Part shown: in pieces, positions 1 to 5,192 of the stretch
How positions within the stretch are numbered: position 1 is the stretch's first letter
Layout: each line of letters starts with the position of its first letter
Virus record (IMG/VR): IMGVR_UViG_3300025168_000304
Span: 1 to 34,381 of that record
Length of the DNA: 34,381 nucleotides
DNA from: a virus
Direction: 5' to 3' (one strand)
Made by a program: the position numbers and the translations under genes
The notes under the pieces: model-generated
Seen by the model: only the letters and a program-made list of their open reading frames with translations
Database searches by the model: none
What the model was told of the DNA's origin: nothing

Positions 1-4
1 AAAG

Positions 5-33
5 AAAAAAGGGAAGGGCCTAAGCCCCCCCCC
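5..33 (-). terminator. Possible Rho-independent terminator after the AAA+ ATPase gene
   Basis: Read on the minus strand, just after the ATPase stop codon, a G-run leads into GGGC-TTAG-GCCC, followed by TTCCCTTTTTTCTTT. The stem is short but the T-rich tail is convincing. It suggests the minus-strand operon ends here. The window edge prevents seeing whether another gene follows. Confidence 0.45.
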
Positions 34-35
34 TA

Positions 36-1124
36 CTAGGAACGAATGTCTGCCCAGCGTAGGGCAAAGTCGCGATAGGTTGCAGTCTCAGCGATCAACG
101 GAACCCGCCGCTTGATTGCCTCGACGGTGAACACCCCGATCTCTGGAGATGTCCAGCCAGCACGTTCAACGAAAGTCACCACGTTGGCGAAGTTCTCAGC
201 GTTGGCCCTGCGTATCAGCAGAGACGCAGCCGCAAACTGGTGGCCCGCATCAATAGGCACCGGGCAGGTCTCAGGAGAGGTCAGAGCCTCGTCGATATTG
301 ATGCCCCGTGCAGCGTGGCACAGTGCTAGGAATGAACGCGCACACTCCTCACCAACAATGCCGGAATACACCGCCGTCTCCAGTGCAGGAGATGGTGCCA
401 GCTTGACCGCCTCGGATAGCTTGGCAAGTGTCCGTGGCGTTGCGCCCGTTGGCGTGTCCGACTTCACTGTCGGATCAAGCTTGTACAGATACTCAGGCAT
501 CTGCTTTACGAAGGCAGTTACCAGCGGGTCAATATCCGCTGTAGCTGCCCAGTCAAGCCAATCCCCAACGTCTGGAGCCAGCGTGAAATGAACCAGCCGA
601 GAGCCGGTCTGGCTACCCATGCCGTGCGAGTTGGCGCGGTCAGACTGGCGGTTGCCAGCCAGCACCACAACAACAAGACCTCGCTTGCAGTTGGGGTCAG
701 CCTTGGGATGCCCCGGCAACACATAGTCGCCAATGCGACCTTCATCCAGCAAGCGCTGGACTGCGGTTTGTTTTTCCCGCGCACCCTGCGGGAACTCGTC
801 CAAAAACAGGACGCCATAGACTGGATCACTCGATCCAACGCCCGGCCAGATGTCTGGTAAGGCGCGGCGCTGTACGCCATCCACGACTACCGGCAACCCG
901 GCGAAATCGAGAATGTCATAATCGTTGATGCGCCGCTCGAAAAGAGCAGGCTCCGCACCATCAGGGACGTTGCGCCCTTTGGAAGCAGCGCCGAATATCT
1001 TGGCAATGCCGCCCTGAATTATCTGGGACTTGCCCACGCCGGGAGCGCCCCAGATCATTGCGGGTGAATAGGGAAGACTGAGGCATAACGCCTCAACCAA
1101 TTGTGAAGGTTTAACGTGAGTCAT
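36..1124 (-). CDS. MoxR-type AAA+ ATPase
   Basis: The product is 362 aa. A Walker A motif GAPGVGKS lies at residues 26-33, Walker B VLFLDE at 105-110, and a sensor-1 Asn in the AGNRQSD segment near 158; GSR further on could supply the arginine finger. This is the layout of MoxR/AAA_5 ATPases, which usually remodel a partner protein, often one with a VWA domain. No such partner is visible here; it could lie beyond the left edge. I chose the ATG at 1124 rather than 1130 because GAGGAG abuts the latter but is 6 nt from the former. A composite inverted-repeat element lies just upstream at 1140-1167. It is the last gene of the minus-strand arm, followed by a terminator-like sequence. The family is clear; the function in the phage is unknown. 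Confidence 0.85.
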   Translation of the reverse strand: MTHVKPSQLVEALCLSLPYSPAMIWGAPGVGKSQIIQGGIAKIFGAASKGRNVPDGAEPALFERRINDYDILDFAGLPVVVDGVQRRALPDIWPGVGSSDPVYGVLFLDEFPQGAREKQTAVQRLLDEGRIGDYVLPGHPKADPNCKRGLVVVVLAGNRQSDRANSHGMGSQTGSRLVHFTLAPDVGDWLDWAATADIDPLVTAFVKQMPEYLYKLDPTVKSDTPTGATPRTLAKLSEAVKLAPSPALETAVYSGIVGEECARSFLALCHAARGINIDEALTSPETCPVPIDAGHQFAAASLLIRRANAENFANVVTFVERAGWTSPEIGVFTVEAIKRRVPLIAETATYRDFALRWADIRS

Positions 1125-1139
1125 AATCATCTCCTCATG

Positions 1140-1167
1140 CTGTAAAAGTTTACAGGTTAATATTAAC
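1140..1167. promoter_or_regulatory. Composite operator-like element: CTGTAAA inverted repeat abutting GTTAATATTAAC
   Basis: CTGTAAA-AG-TTTACAG (1140-1155) is a perfect 7-bp inverted repeat with a 2-nt spacer. It is followed without a gap by the perfect palindrome GTTAATATTAAC (1156-1167). Both are AT-rich and lie between the ATPase start and the stop of the upstream 58-aa ORF. The CTGTAAA half-site also follows the GTTAA..TTAAC elements at 2092 and 4359. Protein binding is inferred from symmetry and recurrence. Confidence 0.5.
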
Positions 1168-1344
1168 TTAATCAGATAGCGTCAGAAAGCTTGCCAGCGC
1201 GATGACCGGAGCAGCCCCTGCCATCGTCACGATGAAAGCAAACTGGGTTTGATCTAGTGGTGATGGTCCGAATGCGACAATAAAAGGAATTGAGCATGTC
1301 ATTCCTACAGACAATCCTAAGTTAATCACGTTTAGCGTTTTCAT
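1168..1344 (-). CDS. Small two-helix membrane protein
   Basis: This 58-aa reading frame starts at ATG 1344 with a good ribosome site (GAGGAGG). The start overlaps the stop of the upstream gene by 4 nt (ATGA), indicating translational coupling. The product has two hydrophobic stretches, about residues 6-27 (INLGLSVGMTCSIPFIVAF) and 34-54 (TQFAFIVTMAGAAPVIALAS), joined by a short polar turn, so it is a predicted two-span inner-membrane protein. The size and topology would fit a holin-like or membrane-anchoring role, but nothing in the sequence fixes the function. The stop codon lies one base outside the GTTAATATTAAC element. Confidence 0.6.
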   Translation of the reverse strand: MKTLNVINLGLSVGMTCSIPFIVAFGPSPLDQTQFAFIVTMAGAAPVIALASFLTLSD

Positions 1345-1574
1345 TGTGTCGCCTCCTCACCAAATGGGTTGGGCAGATTGTCCTCGGCTAAACATTCTGC
1401 CTTGTAAATATCGACTATTTTTGACCGCAGTGTGTGAGCATTGGCGTCTTCTAATGCTGCTGCAAACACGTTGACAATATCGTCTATATCCCAGCGATAT
1501 TTTTGCGACAGACGGATACCGTCTCGCTCAATCTCGACTAAGCGTTGATAATCATTACCAAAAACATTAGGCAT
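1341..1574 (-). CDS. Hypothetical protein, 77 aa
   Basis: I do not recognise this family. ATG 1574 is preferred because AAGGAG lies 7-8 nt ahead of it; a TTG start at 1622 would overlap the upstream gene and has no ribosome site. The product is soluble and mildly acidic, with a probable helical segment (VEIERDGIRLSQKYRWD, then DIVNVFAAALEDANA). It ends overlapping the next gene in an ATGA junction. A variant of the GTTAA..TTAAC element (ending in TTAAT) lies 22 nt upstream at 1596-1607, so this may head its own unit. Confidence 0.55.
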   Translation of the reverse strand: MPNVFGNDYQRLVEIERDGIRLSQKYRWDIDDIVNVFAAALEDANAHTLRSKIVDIYKAECLAEDNLPNPFGEEATQ

Positions 1575-1595
1575 TAGTTTTCTCCTTGCTGGCGG

Positions 1596-1607
1596 GTTAA
1601 AATTAAT
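1596..1607. promoter_or_regulatory. GTTAAAATTAAT, one-mismatch copy of the recurring 12-bp element
   Basis: The arms GTTAA/TTAAT flank a 2-nt spacer, one base from the perfect form. It lies just ahead of the AAGGAG ribosome site of the 77-aa gene on the minus strand, in the same relative position as the copies at 2092, 2662 and 3220. Confidence 0.5.
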
Positions 1608-1618
1608 TCGTTTGTCAA

Positions 1619-1870
1619 TCAACTATCACGGTCCCTAAATAATCCGGGAAGCTTCTTCAGTGCCTTACGCTTGGATTTCCAGATAGCGGTTACTGTAGGG
1701 CTAGGCGTATAGAGGTTTGCGCTCTTGATTTGATCCCAGAAATGTTGACGGCTTAACTCCATGATATTCGGCGGGATTTCCGAGATCATTTCGATTGGCA
1801 AGCCAAGGGTTTCCGCAATGATTCCATCAAGATAATTGTTATCGTTCAGGTTGCGCTTTTTATTCTTCAC
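1619..1870 (-). CDS. Hypothetical protein, 83 aa, GTG start
   Basis: The GTG at 1870 forms a GTGA overlap with the stop codon of the upstream gene, which is a better start than the TTG at 1900 because that one lies deep inside the upstream gene. The product begins with a basic segment (KNKKRN), has a middle region rich in Ile and Pro, and ends with a strongly basic helix-like stretch (WKSKRKALKKLPGLFRDRDS). The basic C-terminus could bind nucleic acid. I recognise no family. It is probably translated by coupling to the SLEEAQAHC-type gene before it. Confidence 0.5.
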   Translation of the reverse strand: MKNKKRNLNDNNYLDGIIAETLGLPIEMISEIPPNIMELSRQHFWDQIKSANLYTPSPTVTAIWKSKRKALKKLPGLFRDRDS

Positions 1871-2076
1871 GGGTTTCCGCCTACATACCCATGAAACCAA
1901 GGGTTACGGTTATGTCTAAGGACTATCGCTTTGGTACGCTTACCGCTGGTCGCGGTGCATGTGGCTGAGCTTGTTTGAGGGTCTTGGCAATGCGCTTGCG
2001 CTTCTTCCAGCGACAAGCCGCGAAACATGGTGCGCTTGCTTCCATCAAAATTGAAGCGGATTATATCGTAAATCAT
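1867..2076 (-). CDS. Small conserved phage protein with SLEEAQAHCQDPQTSS motif
   Basis: This 69-aa protein has a layout I recognise from many phage and plasmid genomes: a short beta-rich start (IYDIIRFNFDGSKRTMFRG), a central SLEEAQAHCQDPQTSSATC segment, and a C-terminal PWFHGYVGG. No biochemical function is known to me for this family. The ATG at 2076 is preceded by GAGGTGA. Upstream sits a GTTAA..TTAAC element (2092-2103), part of a leader shared almost letter for letter with the genes starting at 2646 and 3205. It overlaps the following gene by GTGA. Confidence 0.7.
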   Translation of the reverse strand: MIYDIIRFNFDGSKRTMFRGLSLEEAQAHCQDPQTSSATCTATSGKRTKAIVLRHNRNPWFHGYVGGNP

Positions 2077-2091
2077 TGGTCACCTCGTTGA

Positions 2092-2103
2092 GTTAAAATT
2101 AAC
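2092..2103. promoter_or_regulatory. GTTAAAATTAAC element, followed by CCTGTAAA
   Basis: This is a full copy of the recurring element. On the minus strand it contains the TAA stop of the 55-aa gene (2099-2101) and stands immediately upstream of the GAGGTGA ribosome site of the gene starting at 2076. It carries the CTGTAAA extension also seen at 1140 and 4371. Confidence 0.6.
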
Positions 2104-2266
2104 CTGTAAATATTTGCGATTTCAGCGCCTCAAAAACATCATCAAATCTAGGATGCTTAGAGTTTCGCACTGCGAGATTACGAAGCAGCCAGCGGACATT
2201 CTCCGGCTTGCTCGTATCCCTTCGGCGCGTAGGCACCGTCATATCCGGCGGGATTATTATAATCAA
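2099..2266 (-). CDS. Hypothetical basic protein, 55 aa, TTG start
   Basis: TTG 2266 follows AAGGAG by 4 nt; ATG 2242 inside the frame is the alternative. The product starts with a hydrophobic stretch (LIIIIPPDM) and continues with an Arg/Lys-rich segment (PTRRRDTSKPENVRWLLRNLAVRNSKHP). I recognise no family. Its stop codon lies inside the GTTAA..TTAAC element that precedes the next gene. A GC-rich stem-loop at 2281-2302 separates it from the gene before. Confidence 0.45.
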   Translation of the reverse strand: MIIIIPPDMTVPTRRRDTSKPENVRWLLRNLAVRNSKHPRFDDVFEALKSQIFTG

Positions 2267-2280
2267 TTTTCTCCTTGTTT

Positions 2281-2302
2281 GGGGAGGGCCTGAACCCTCC
2301 CC
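2281..2302 (-). terminator. GC-rich stem-loop between minus-strand genes
   Basis: GGGGAGGG and CCCTCCCC form an 8-bp stem with a 6-nt loop, directly after the stop of the 111-aa gene. No T-run follows on either strand, so it may attenuate transcription or stabilise the mRNA 3' end. The stem sequence is nearly that of the strong terminator at 16643. Confidence 0.4.
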
Positions 2303-2310
2303 CGGTGGGG

Positions 2311-2646
2311 TCAGCACTCCTCAAAGCCTTCTTCTGTCACAAAATGCCGATTGCCGTCAGGACCCTCGACAACATCGCCGACACTGATCGAGTGCATCAC
2401 GCCTAGCCGTTCGATTGATTCTTCGGGGCCGATGTTACCGACCTCGAAGACGCCGTCGAGACTGCCAGCTTCAATGCGACACGCTGGTGCGTAATCCCCG
2501 GCATTCCAAGCGGCGGCGACACGATCCGGTGTCGGATCGAATTTCGTATGGGCATACCGATAATGGGACTCTGGGGTTTCACCCCCCGCGTTGATTGCGT
2601 CAATGTCGTCACGGGTGAGATTAATCTGATGTACTGTGTAGAGCAT
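2311..2646 (-). CDS. Conserved small phage/plasmid protein, 111 aa
   Basis: The product is acidic. The pattern VHQINLTRDDIDAINA, then AAWNAGDYAPACRIEA, then DGVFEVGNIGPEESIER and a C-terminal HSISVGDVVEGPDGNRHFV resembles a small protein I have seen annotated as hypothetical on conjugative plasmids and phages. Its function is unknown. ATG 2646 follows GAGGTGACCC. The leader carries a GTTAAAATTAAC element at 2662-2673. A GC-rich stem-loop lies just after the stop. Confidence 0.65.
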   Translation of the reverse strand: MLYTVHQINLTRDDIDAINAGGETPESHYRYAHTKFDPTPDRVAAAWNAGDYAPACRIEAGSLDGVFEVGNIGPEESIERLGVMHSISVGDVVEGPDGNRHFVTEEGFEEC

Positions 2647-2661
2647 GGGTCACCTCGTAAA

Positions 2662-2673
2662 GTTAAAATTAAC
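2662..2673. promoter_or_regulatory. GTTAAAATTAAC element
   Basis: This perfect copy contains the TAA stop codon (2669-2671, minus strand) of the cysteine peptidase-like gene and stands 8 nt before the GAGGTGA of the gene starting at 2646. It is flanked by CAAG on the minus strand, as at 3220 and 13030. Confidence 0.6.
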
Positions 2674-3205
2674 TTGATAATATTTGATTGTACGCCTTCC
2701 ATCGCGAGACGATATCGTCGGCTTCGGATTGCGGCGCGCTGGCACCCTTGCGGTCAACCGTGACAACAAGGAACACCTTCTTCCGACGGCCCCAGTACTC
2801 CTCCGGGGTATCGCCCTCAGGTTTGGTCGATTGGTCAAACACCAAGCCATCCACATATGCCTGTGCATGGCCGCCGGTAATGAGTAGGTAAGCGCCTGAT
2901 TTTGGCAGGGCCTTCACTGCATTCTGGAACGTGCAGCGCTGAAGCCGCTCGTTGATGTCGGGATCGATACACGGGTTTAGGCCAGCATGGTTAAGCGCCC
3001 TAAAGAGGTCCCCGCCATGCGGGTCTCGAACACTGCCGAAGCGCGGGTTCTTGGTGCCACCCTTCCACTTAGGTCCATAGCCGCAGAGATTGCGGATATT
3101 CGCCATAGACTGGCGCAAGCTTACGCCAGCCAGCACGGCCACGCTCGTTGGGCCGCATATTGGTAGGCGATTGCTGACGCCGTCAGGTTGTCGATACTCA
3201 GTCAT
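2669..3205 (-). CDS. Predicted papain-like cysteine peptidase-type protein
   Basis: The 178-aa product has ICGPTSVAVLAG near the N-terminus (Cys17) and GGHAQAYVDG later (His113), followed by FDQ (Asp124). A Cys in a CGPTS helix start and a His before a beta hairpin is the pattern of C39/papain-fold peptidases, and related small proteins occur on phages and plasmids. Catalysis is an inference. ATG 3205 is chosen over GTG 3211 because the latter is part of the GAGGTG ribosome site. The stop codon lies in a GTTAA..TTAAC element and another copy precedes the start. Confidence 0.6.
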   Translation of the reverse strand: MTEYRQPDGVSNRLPICGPTSVAVLAGVSLRQSMANIRNLCGYGPKWKGGTKNPRFGSVRDPHGGDLFRALNHAGLNPCIDPDINERLQRCTFQNAVKALPKSGAYLLITGGHAQAYVDGLVFDQSTKPEGDTPEEYWGRRKKVFLVVTVDRKGASAPQSEADDIVSRWKAYNQILSS

Positions 3206-3219
3206 AGTCACCTCGTTGA

Positions 3220-3231
3220 GTTAAAATTAAC
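3220..3231. promoter_or_regulatory. GTTAAAATTAAC element
   Basis: This perfect copy stands upstream of the peptidase-like gene, followed on the minus strand by TCAACGAGGTGACT and the ATG at 3205. About 30 nt around it match the leaders of the genes starting at 2076 and 2646. Confidence 0.6.
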
Positions 3232-3291
3232 TTGAAATGATGGGCTTATTCGGCGGCACCCGCAGGTTGCGGATGCCGTCTGATAAAACCA

Positions 3292-3864
3292 CTATTTTAG
3301 TACGTCAGGATAAACCAACTTGACCGCATCAAGCAGTAGCTTGGCAGCTTCTTTGTCTGCGTCGGTGCCAGAGACCACAGACCTCGCCTTGATCTTGATC
3401 TTGTTTTTACGAACGCCGGATGCCTTCAGTGCAGCGACCGCAAGCTCTTGAGCGGCAGTCAGTTCTTCCTTGGGGTTGAGCAAGGCAATCAGCTTGCTCT
3501 GAGTGGTGATTTCAAGAGTGTCGAGGACCGCCTTGATCTCCTGAGAGTAGGCCCCGGTGTCGCTCCAGTCTTCGCCAACCTCTGTGCCGGCACGTTCGAC
3601 GGTGGCCTGAAACTCTGGATGCTGATGGAACTTGACAGCATTCTCAGCCAAGATTTTGGCCTTGGCTTCCTTCTGACCAGCGGCCTCTAATTTCTTGCGG
3701 AGGTCGATGGCCTTTAGGCCACCGTCTAGTGCGTAAACTGACAGGTAGGCAATCGAGTAGACCTTACAGGTTTCGACCTTGCTGCGAGTGTCGTTGATTG
3801 TTTTTTCGCCCTCGGCGGCGGTAGCGAGTTCAGTTTTAGCAGCGGAGAAAAATGGGTTAGTCAT
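3292..3864 (-). CDS. Hypothetical alpha-helical protein, 190 aa
   Basis: I do not recognise this protein. ATG 3864 follows GAGGTGATAACC; an ATG 90 nt further upstream would give a 220-aa form but has no ribosome site. The composition is rich in Ala, Lys and Glu with long predicted helices (for example KAIDLRKKLEAAGQKEAKAK and TAAQELAVAALKASG) and a lysine-rich stretch (RKNKIKIKARS). It has no membrane segment. It is the first gene of the minus-strand arm, next to the divergent control region, so it may be expressed early. Unlike its neighbours it lacks the GTTAA..TTAAC element. Confidence 0.65.
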   Translation of the reverse strand: MTNPFFSAAKTELATAAEGEKTINDTRSKVETCKVYSIAYLSVYALDGGLKAIDLRKKLEAAGQKEAKAKILAENAVKFHQHPEFQATVERAGTEVGEDWSDTGAYSQEIKAVLDTLEITTQSKLIALLNPKEELTAAQELAVAALKASGVRKNKIKIKARSVVSGTDADKEAAKLLLDAVKLVYPDVLK

Positions 3865-3918
3865 GGTTATCACCTCATGGTTTGAATATTGTGTTTCGGC
3901 CATGCTTGGCCTCATCAG

Positions 3919-3937
3919 CGGTACAGCAACAGTACCG
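3919..3937. repeat. Inverted repeat CGGTAC-N7-GTACCG
   Basis: Perfect 6-bp arms flank AGCAACA. It lies about 55 bp upstream of the first minus-strand gene, where an operator for that arm could sit. No second copy was noticed. Confidence 0.35.
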
Positions 3938-4197
3938 GACACTTTTTGCCCCACGCCTGCTGTAACGGTGTCTTTATTTCGGCCCCTTGGGGTTGAGAGC
4001 AGTGGCTTTAGCCATCTAGGTTCTTGCCTGCCTGTCTTTCCCGGCGACCCCCACCTCTCTGTGGGTATCCAGTGGCCTTTGCCTCCGGGGGACTGGGCTA
4101 GGGAGTTTTTCCCGCCTCAGTGGTGCGCGTTGTTTGGGCCTCGCGAGGGCGCATGAACATTGTATATCGGAATGGGTATGGGACAGTCAACACATTA

Positions 4198-4229
4198 ATT
4201 GCACATTCAATGCATATTATTGCACATTG
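4198..4229. repeat. Three phased iteron-like repeats, ATTGCACATT type
   Basis: ATTGCACATTC, AATGCATATT and ATTGCACATTG follow each other at 11- and 10-bp steps, about one helical turn, so they would present the same DNA face. Related ACATT words lie nearby at about 4157 and 4250. The arrangement fits iterons for a replication or regulatory protein; no binding protein is identified. Confidence 0.4.
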
Positions 4230-4261
4230 CTTGGAACCCGCAGTGACTGTACATTTGACGG

Positions 4262-4273
4262 GTTAATATTAAT
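4262..4273. promoter_or_regulatory. GTTAATATTAAT, one-mismatch copy of the 12-bp element
   Basis: It is followed directly by TGAGGTGCGGAT and the ATG at 4286, so it repeats the element-GAGGTG-start layout on the plus strand. Confidence 0.5.
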
Positions 4274-4285
4274 TGAGGTGCGGAT

Positions 4286-4363
4286 ATGAGTGACGGCGAC
4301 GAAATTAATTCAGATCATAACGCGCCTGAATTAACACATTCCGGGCCTGATTCGCAGGGTTAA
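4286..4363 (+). CDS. Possible 25-aa micro-ORF
   Basis: ATG 4286 is preceded by GAGGTG at a normal distance. The frame encodes a short acidic peptide (MSDGDEINSDHNAPELTHSG and five more residues). Its TAA stop is part of the next GTTAA..TTAAC element (4359-4370). Having punctuation elements on both sides in the same layout as real genes is the main argument for translation. It resembles no family I know; it could be a leader peptide or the remnant of a longer gene. Confidence 0.4.
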   Translation: MSDGDEINSDHNAPELTHSGPDSQG

Positions 4364-4370
4364 GATTAAC
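4359..4370. promoter_or_regulatory. GTTAAGATTAAC element, followed by CTGTAAA
   Basis: The arms are perfect; only the spacer differs. It contains the stop codon of the 25-aa ORF and is followed by CTGTAAATG, as at 2092. Confidence 0.55.
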
Positions 4371-4443
4371 CTGTAAATGAGAACGTAAAGGGAACAAATC
4401 GCCTTAGCCCATTTTATGGGTCAGAGTACCCGAAAAGCCAAAG

Positions 4444-4464
4444 GCCCCTCAGAGGGGCATTTTA
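4444..4464 (+). terminator. Short terminator-like hairpin ahead of terS
   Basis: GCCCCT-CAG-AGGGGC is preceded by an A-rich stretch and followed by ATTTTAG. The T-run is short. Because it ends just before the GAGGT ribosome site of the terminase small subunit, it may instead modulate read-through into that gene. Confidence 0.4.
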
Positions 4465-4475
4465 GAGGTAGAACC

Positions 4476-5000
4476 ATGTCAGACGACAAGAATCAGGCCG
4501 ACGATGCGCCAACTCTCACACTGGTGGAAGGTGGCAAGGACGCGGACGGTGAGAAGCCGAAGCAAGCAAAGCGCAAGCTAACAGCAAAGCAGGAGCGGTT
4601 CCTTTCAGGATTGATACGAGGGCAGTCTCAATATGAGGCGTATTGCAACGCTTACAATGCGAAGGGGATGAAGCGTAGCGCTATCGATACAGAAGCGTGG
4701 CGACTTGCAGCGCACCCGGAGATCAGCCGGAGACTACATGCCCATCATGCGAGCATTGAGCGTGCTGCATCAGCCTCCGCACTCTCGCGACGGCGGCTCG
4801 TTCTTGAACGGCTCGAACATGAAGCAGTGAATGCCGAGAGTGACTCGGCCCGTGTCCGTGCGCTGGAGCTATTGGGTAAGACCCACGATGTGGGCTTGTT
4901 CGTCGAACGCATAGAGACAGACAACGGTGACCGCTCGCCGGAAGAACTGCGCCGCGAGCTACAGGATAAGTTGACTGCGTTGCTCACTGCCTCAGGTTAA
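4476..5000 (+). CDS. terS: Terminase small subunit
   Basis: The 174-aa product has the terminase small-subunit signature KLTAKQERFLSGLIRGQSQYEAYCNAYNA followed by AIDTEAWRLAAHPEISRRL, a helix-turn-helix that recognises the packaging site in this family. Then come a helical oligomerisation region and a C-terminal helix (SPEELRRELQDKLTALLT) that would contact the large subunit. The N-terminus is acidic and disordered. ATG 4476 follows AGAGGT; an upstream ATG at 4416 would run through the hairpin and has no ribosome site. The stop overlaps an imperfect GTTAA..TAAC element. The large subunit lies 2.9 kb away, with an accessory block between, where the two are usually adjacent. Confidence 0.75.
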   Translation: MSDDKNQADDAPTLTLVEGGKDADGEKPKQAKRKLTAKQERFLSGLIRGQSQYEAYCNAYNAKGMKRSAIDTEAWRLAAHPEISRRLHAHHASIERAASASALSRRRLVLERLEHEAVNAESDSARVRALELLGKTHDVGLFVERIETDNGDRSPEELRRELQDKLTALLTASG

Positions 5001-5007
5001 AAATAAC
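4996..5007. promoter_or_regulatory. GTTAAAAATAAC, degenerate copy of the 12-bp element
   Basis: One base of the right arm is changed. It carries the TAA stop of terS (4998-5000), like the better copies at 4359 and 13030. No plus-strand gene follows closely. Confidence 0.35.
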
Positions 5008-5174
5008 CCTACCCACCTGCCTCTCTCTCACAGAAAATCGACAGGGGGGTACCCCTTATAGCCACACTATCTGACAGCGCTGGGGGGTGAGGGGCGGGGG
5101 GACCCTATAAGTTATCGCGAGGGTGCCGGGTATACACACTATTCCACACAGATAATAACACCATTTTCATGAAC

Positions 5175-5192
5175 ATGGGGTACTACCCCCAT
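5175..5192. terminator. Possible bidirectional hairpin between convergent genes
   Basis: ATGGGGTACTACCCCCAT can fold with 6-bp arms. It lies immediately after the stop of the minus-strand methyltransferase and downstream of terS, where both transcripts should end. There is no clear T-run on either side. The 190 bp before it hold no gene; they contain G-runs, with two similar words GGGGGGTACCCCTTATAG and GGGGGGACCCTATAAG. Confidence 0.35.

Larger units (their letters stand above)
3865..4285. other. Divergent intergenic control region
   Basis: This stretch of about 420 bp without a convincing gene separates the minus-strand arm from the plus-strand genes. It holds an inverted repeat CGGTAC-7-GTACCG (3919-3937), a GC-rich middle with a CCTCGCGAGG palindrome (4140-4149), and near its right end an AT-rich segment with three phased repeats (4198-4229) and a GTTAATATTAAT element (4262-4273). 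The location between divergent arms fits a promoter/operator region and possibly a replication origin. I could not find a clean -35/-10 pair. Confidence 0.5.

Noticed and set aside
112-860. Plus-strand open frames opposite the AAA+ ATPase gene
   Set aside because: They are antisense shadows of a gene with clear Walker motifs; no ribosome sites and no recognisable protein pattern.
3779-4156. A 125-codon plus-strand frame running into the divergent region
   Set aside because: It begins antisense to the helical gene, has no ribosome site and an implausible Pro/Phe/Gly-rich composition. I treat the region as intergenic.
4227-4255. TTGCTT-17-TACATT as a promoter for the rightward genes
   Set aside because: Only 3 of 6 and 4 of 6 consensus matches; too weak to list, although a promoter is expected nearby.
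5082-5101. G-quadruplex from the GGGGGGTGAGGGGCGGGGGG tract
   Set aside because: Only three separate G-runs lie close together; a canonical four-run pattern is not met.
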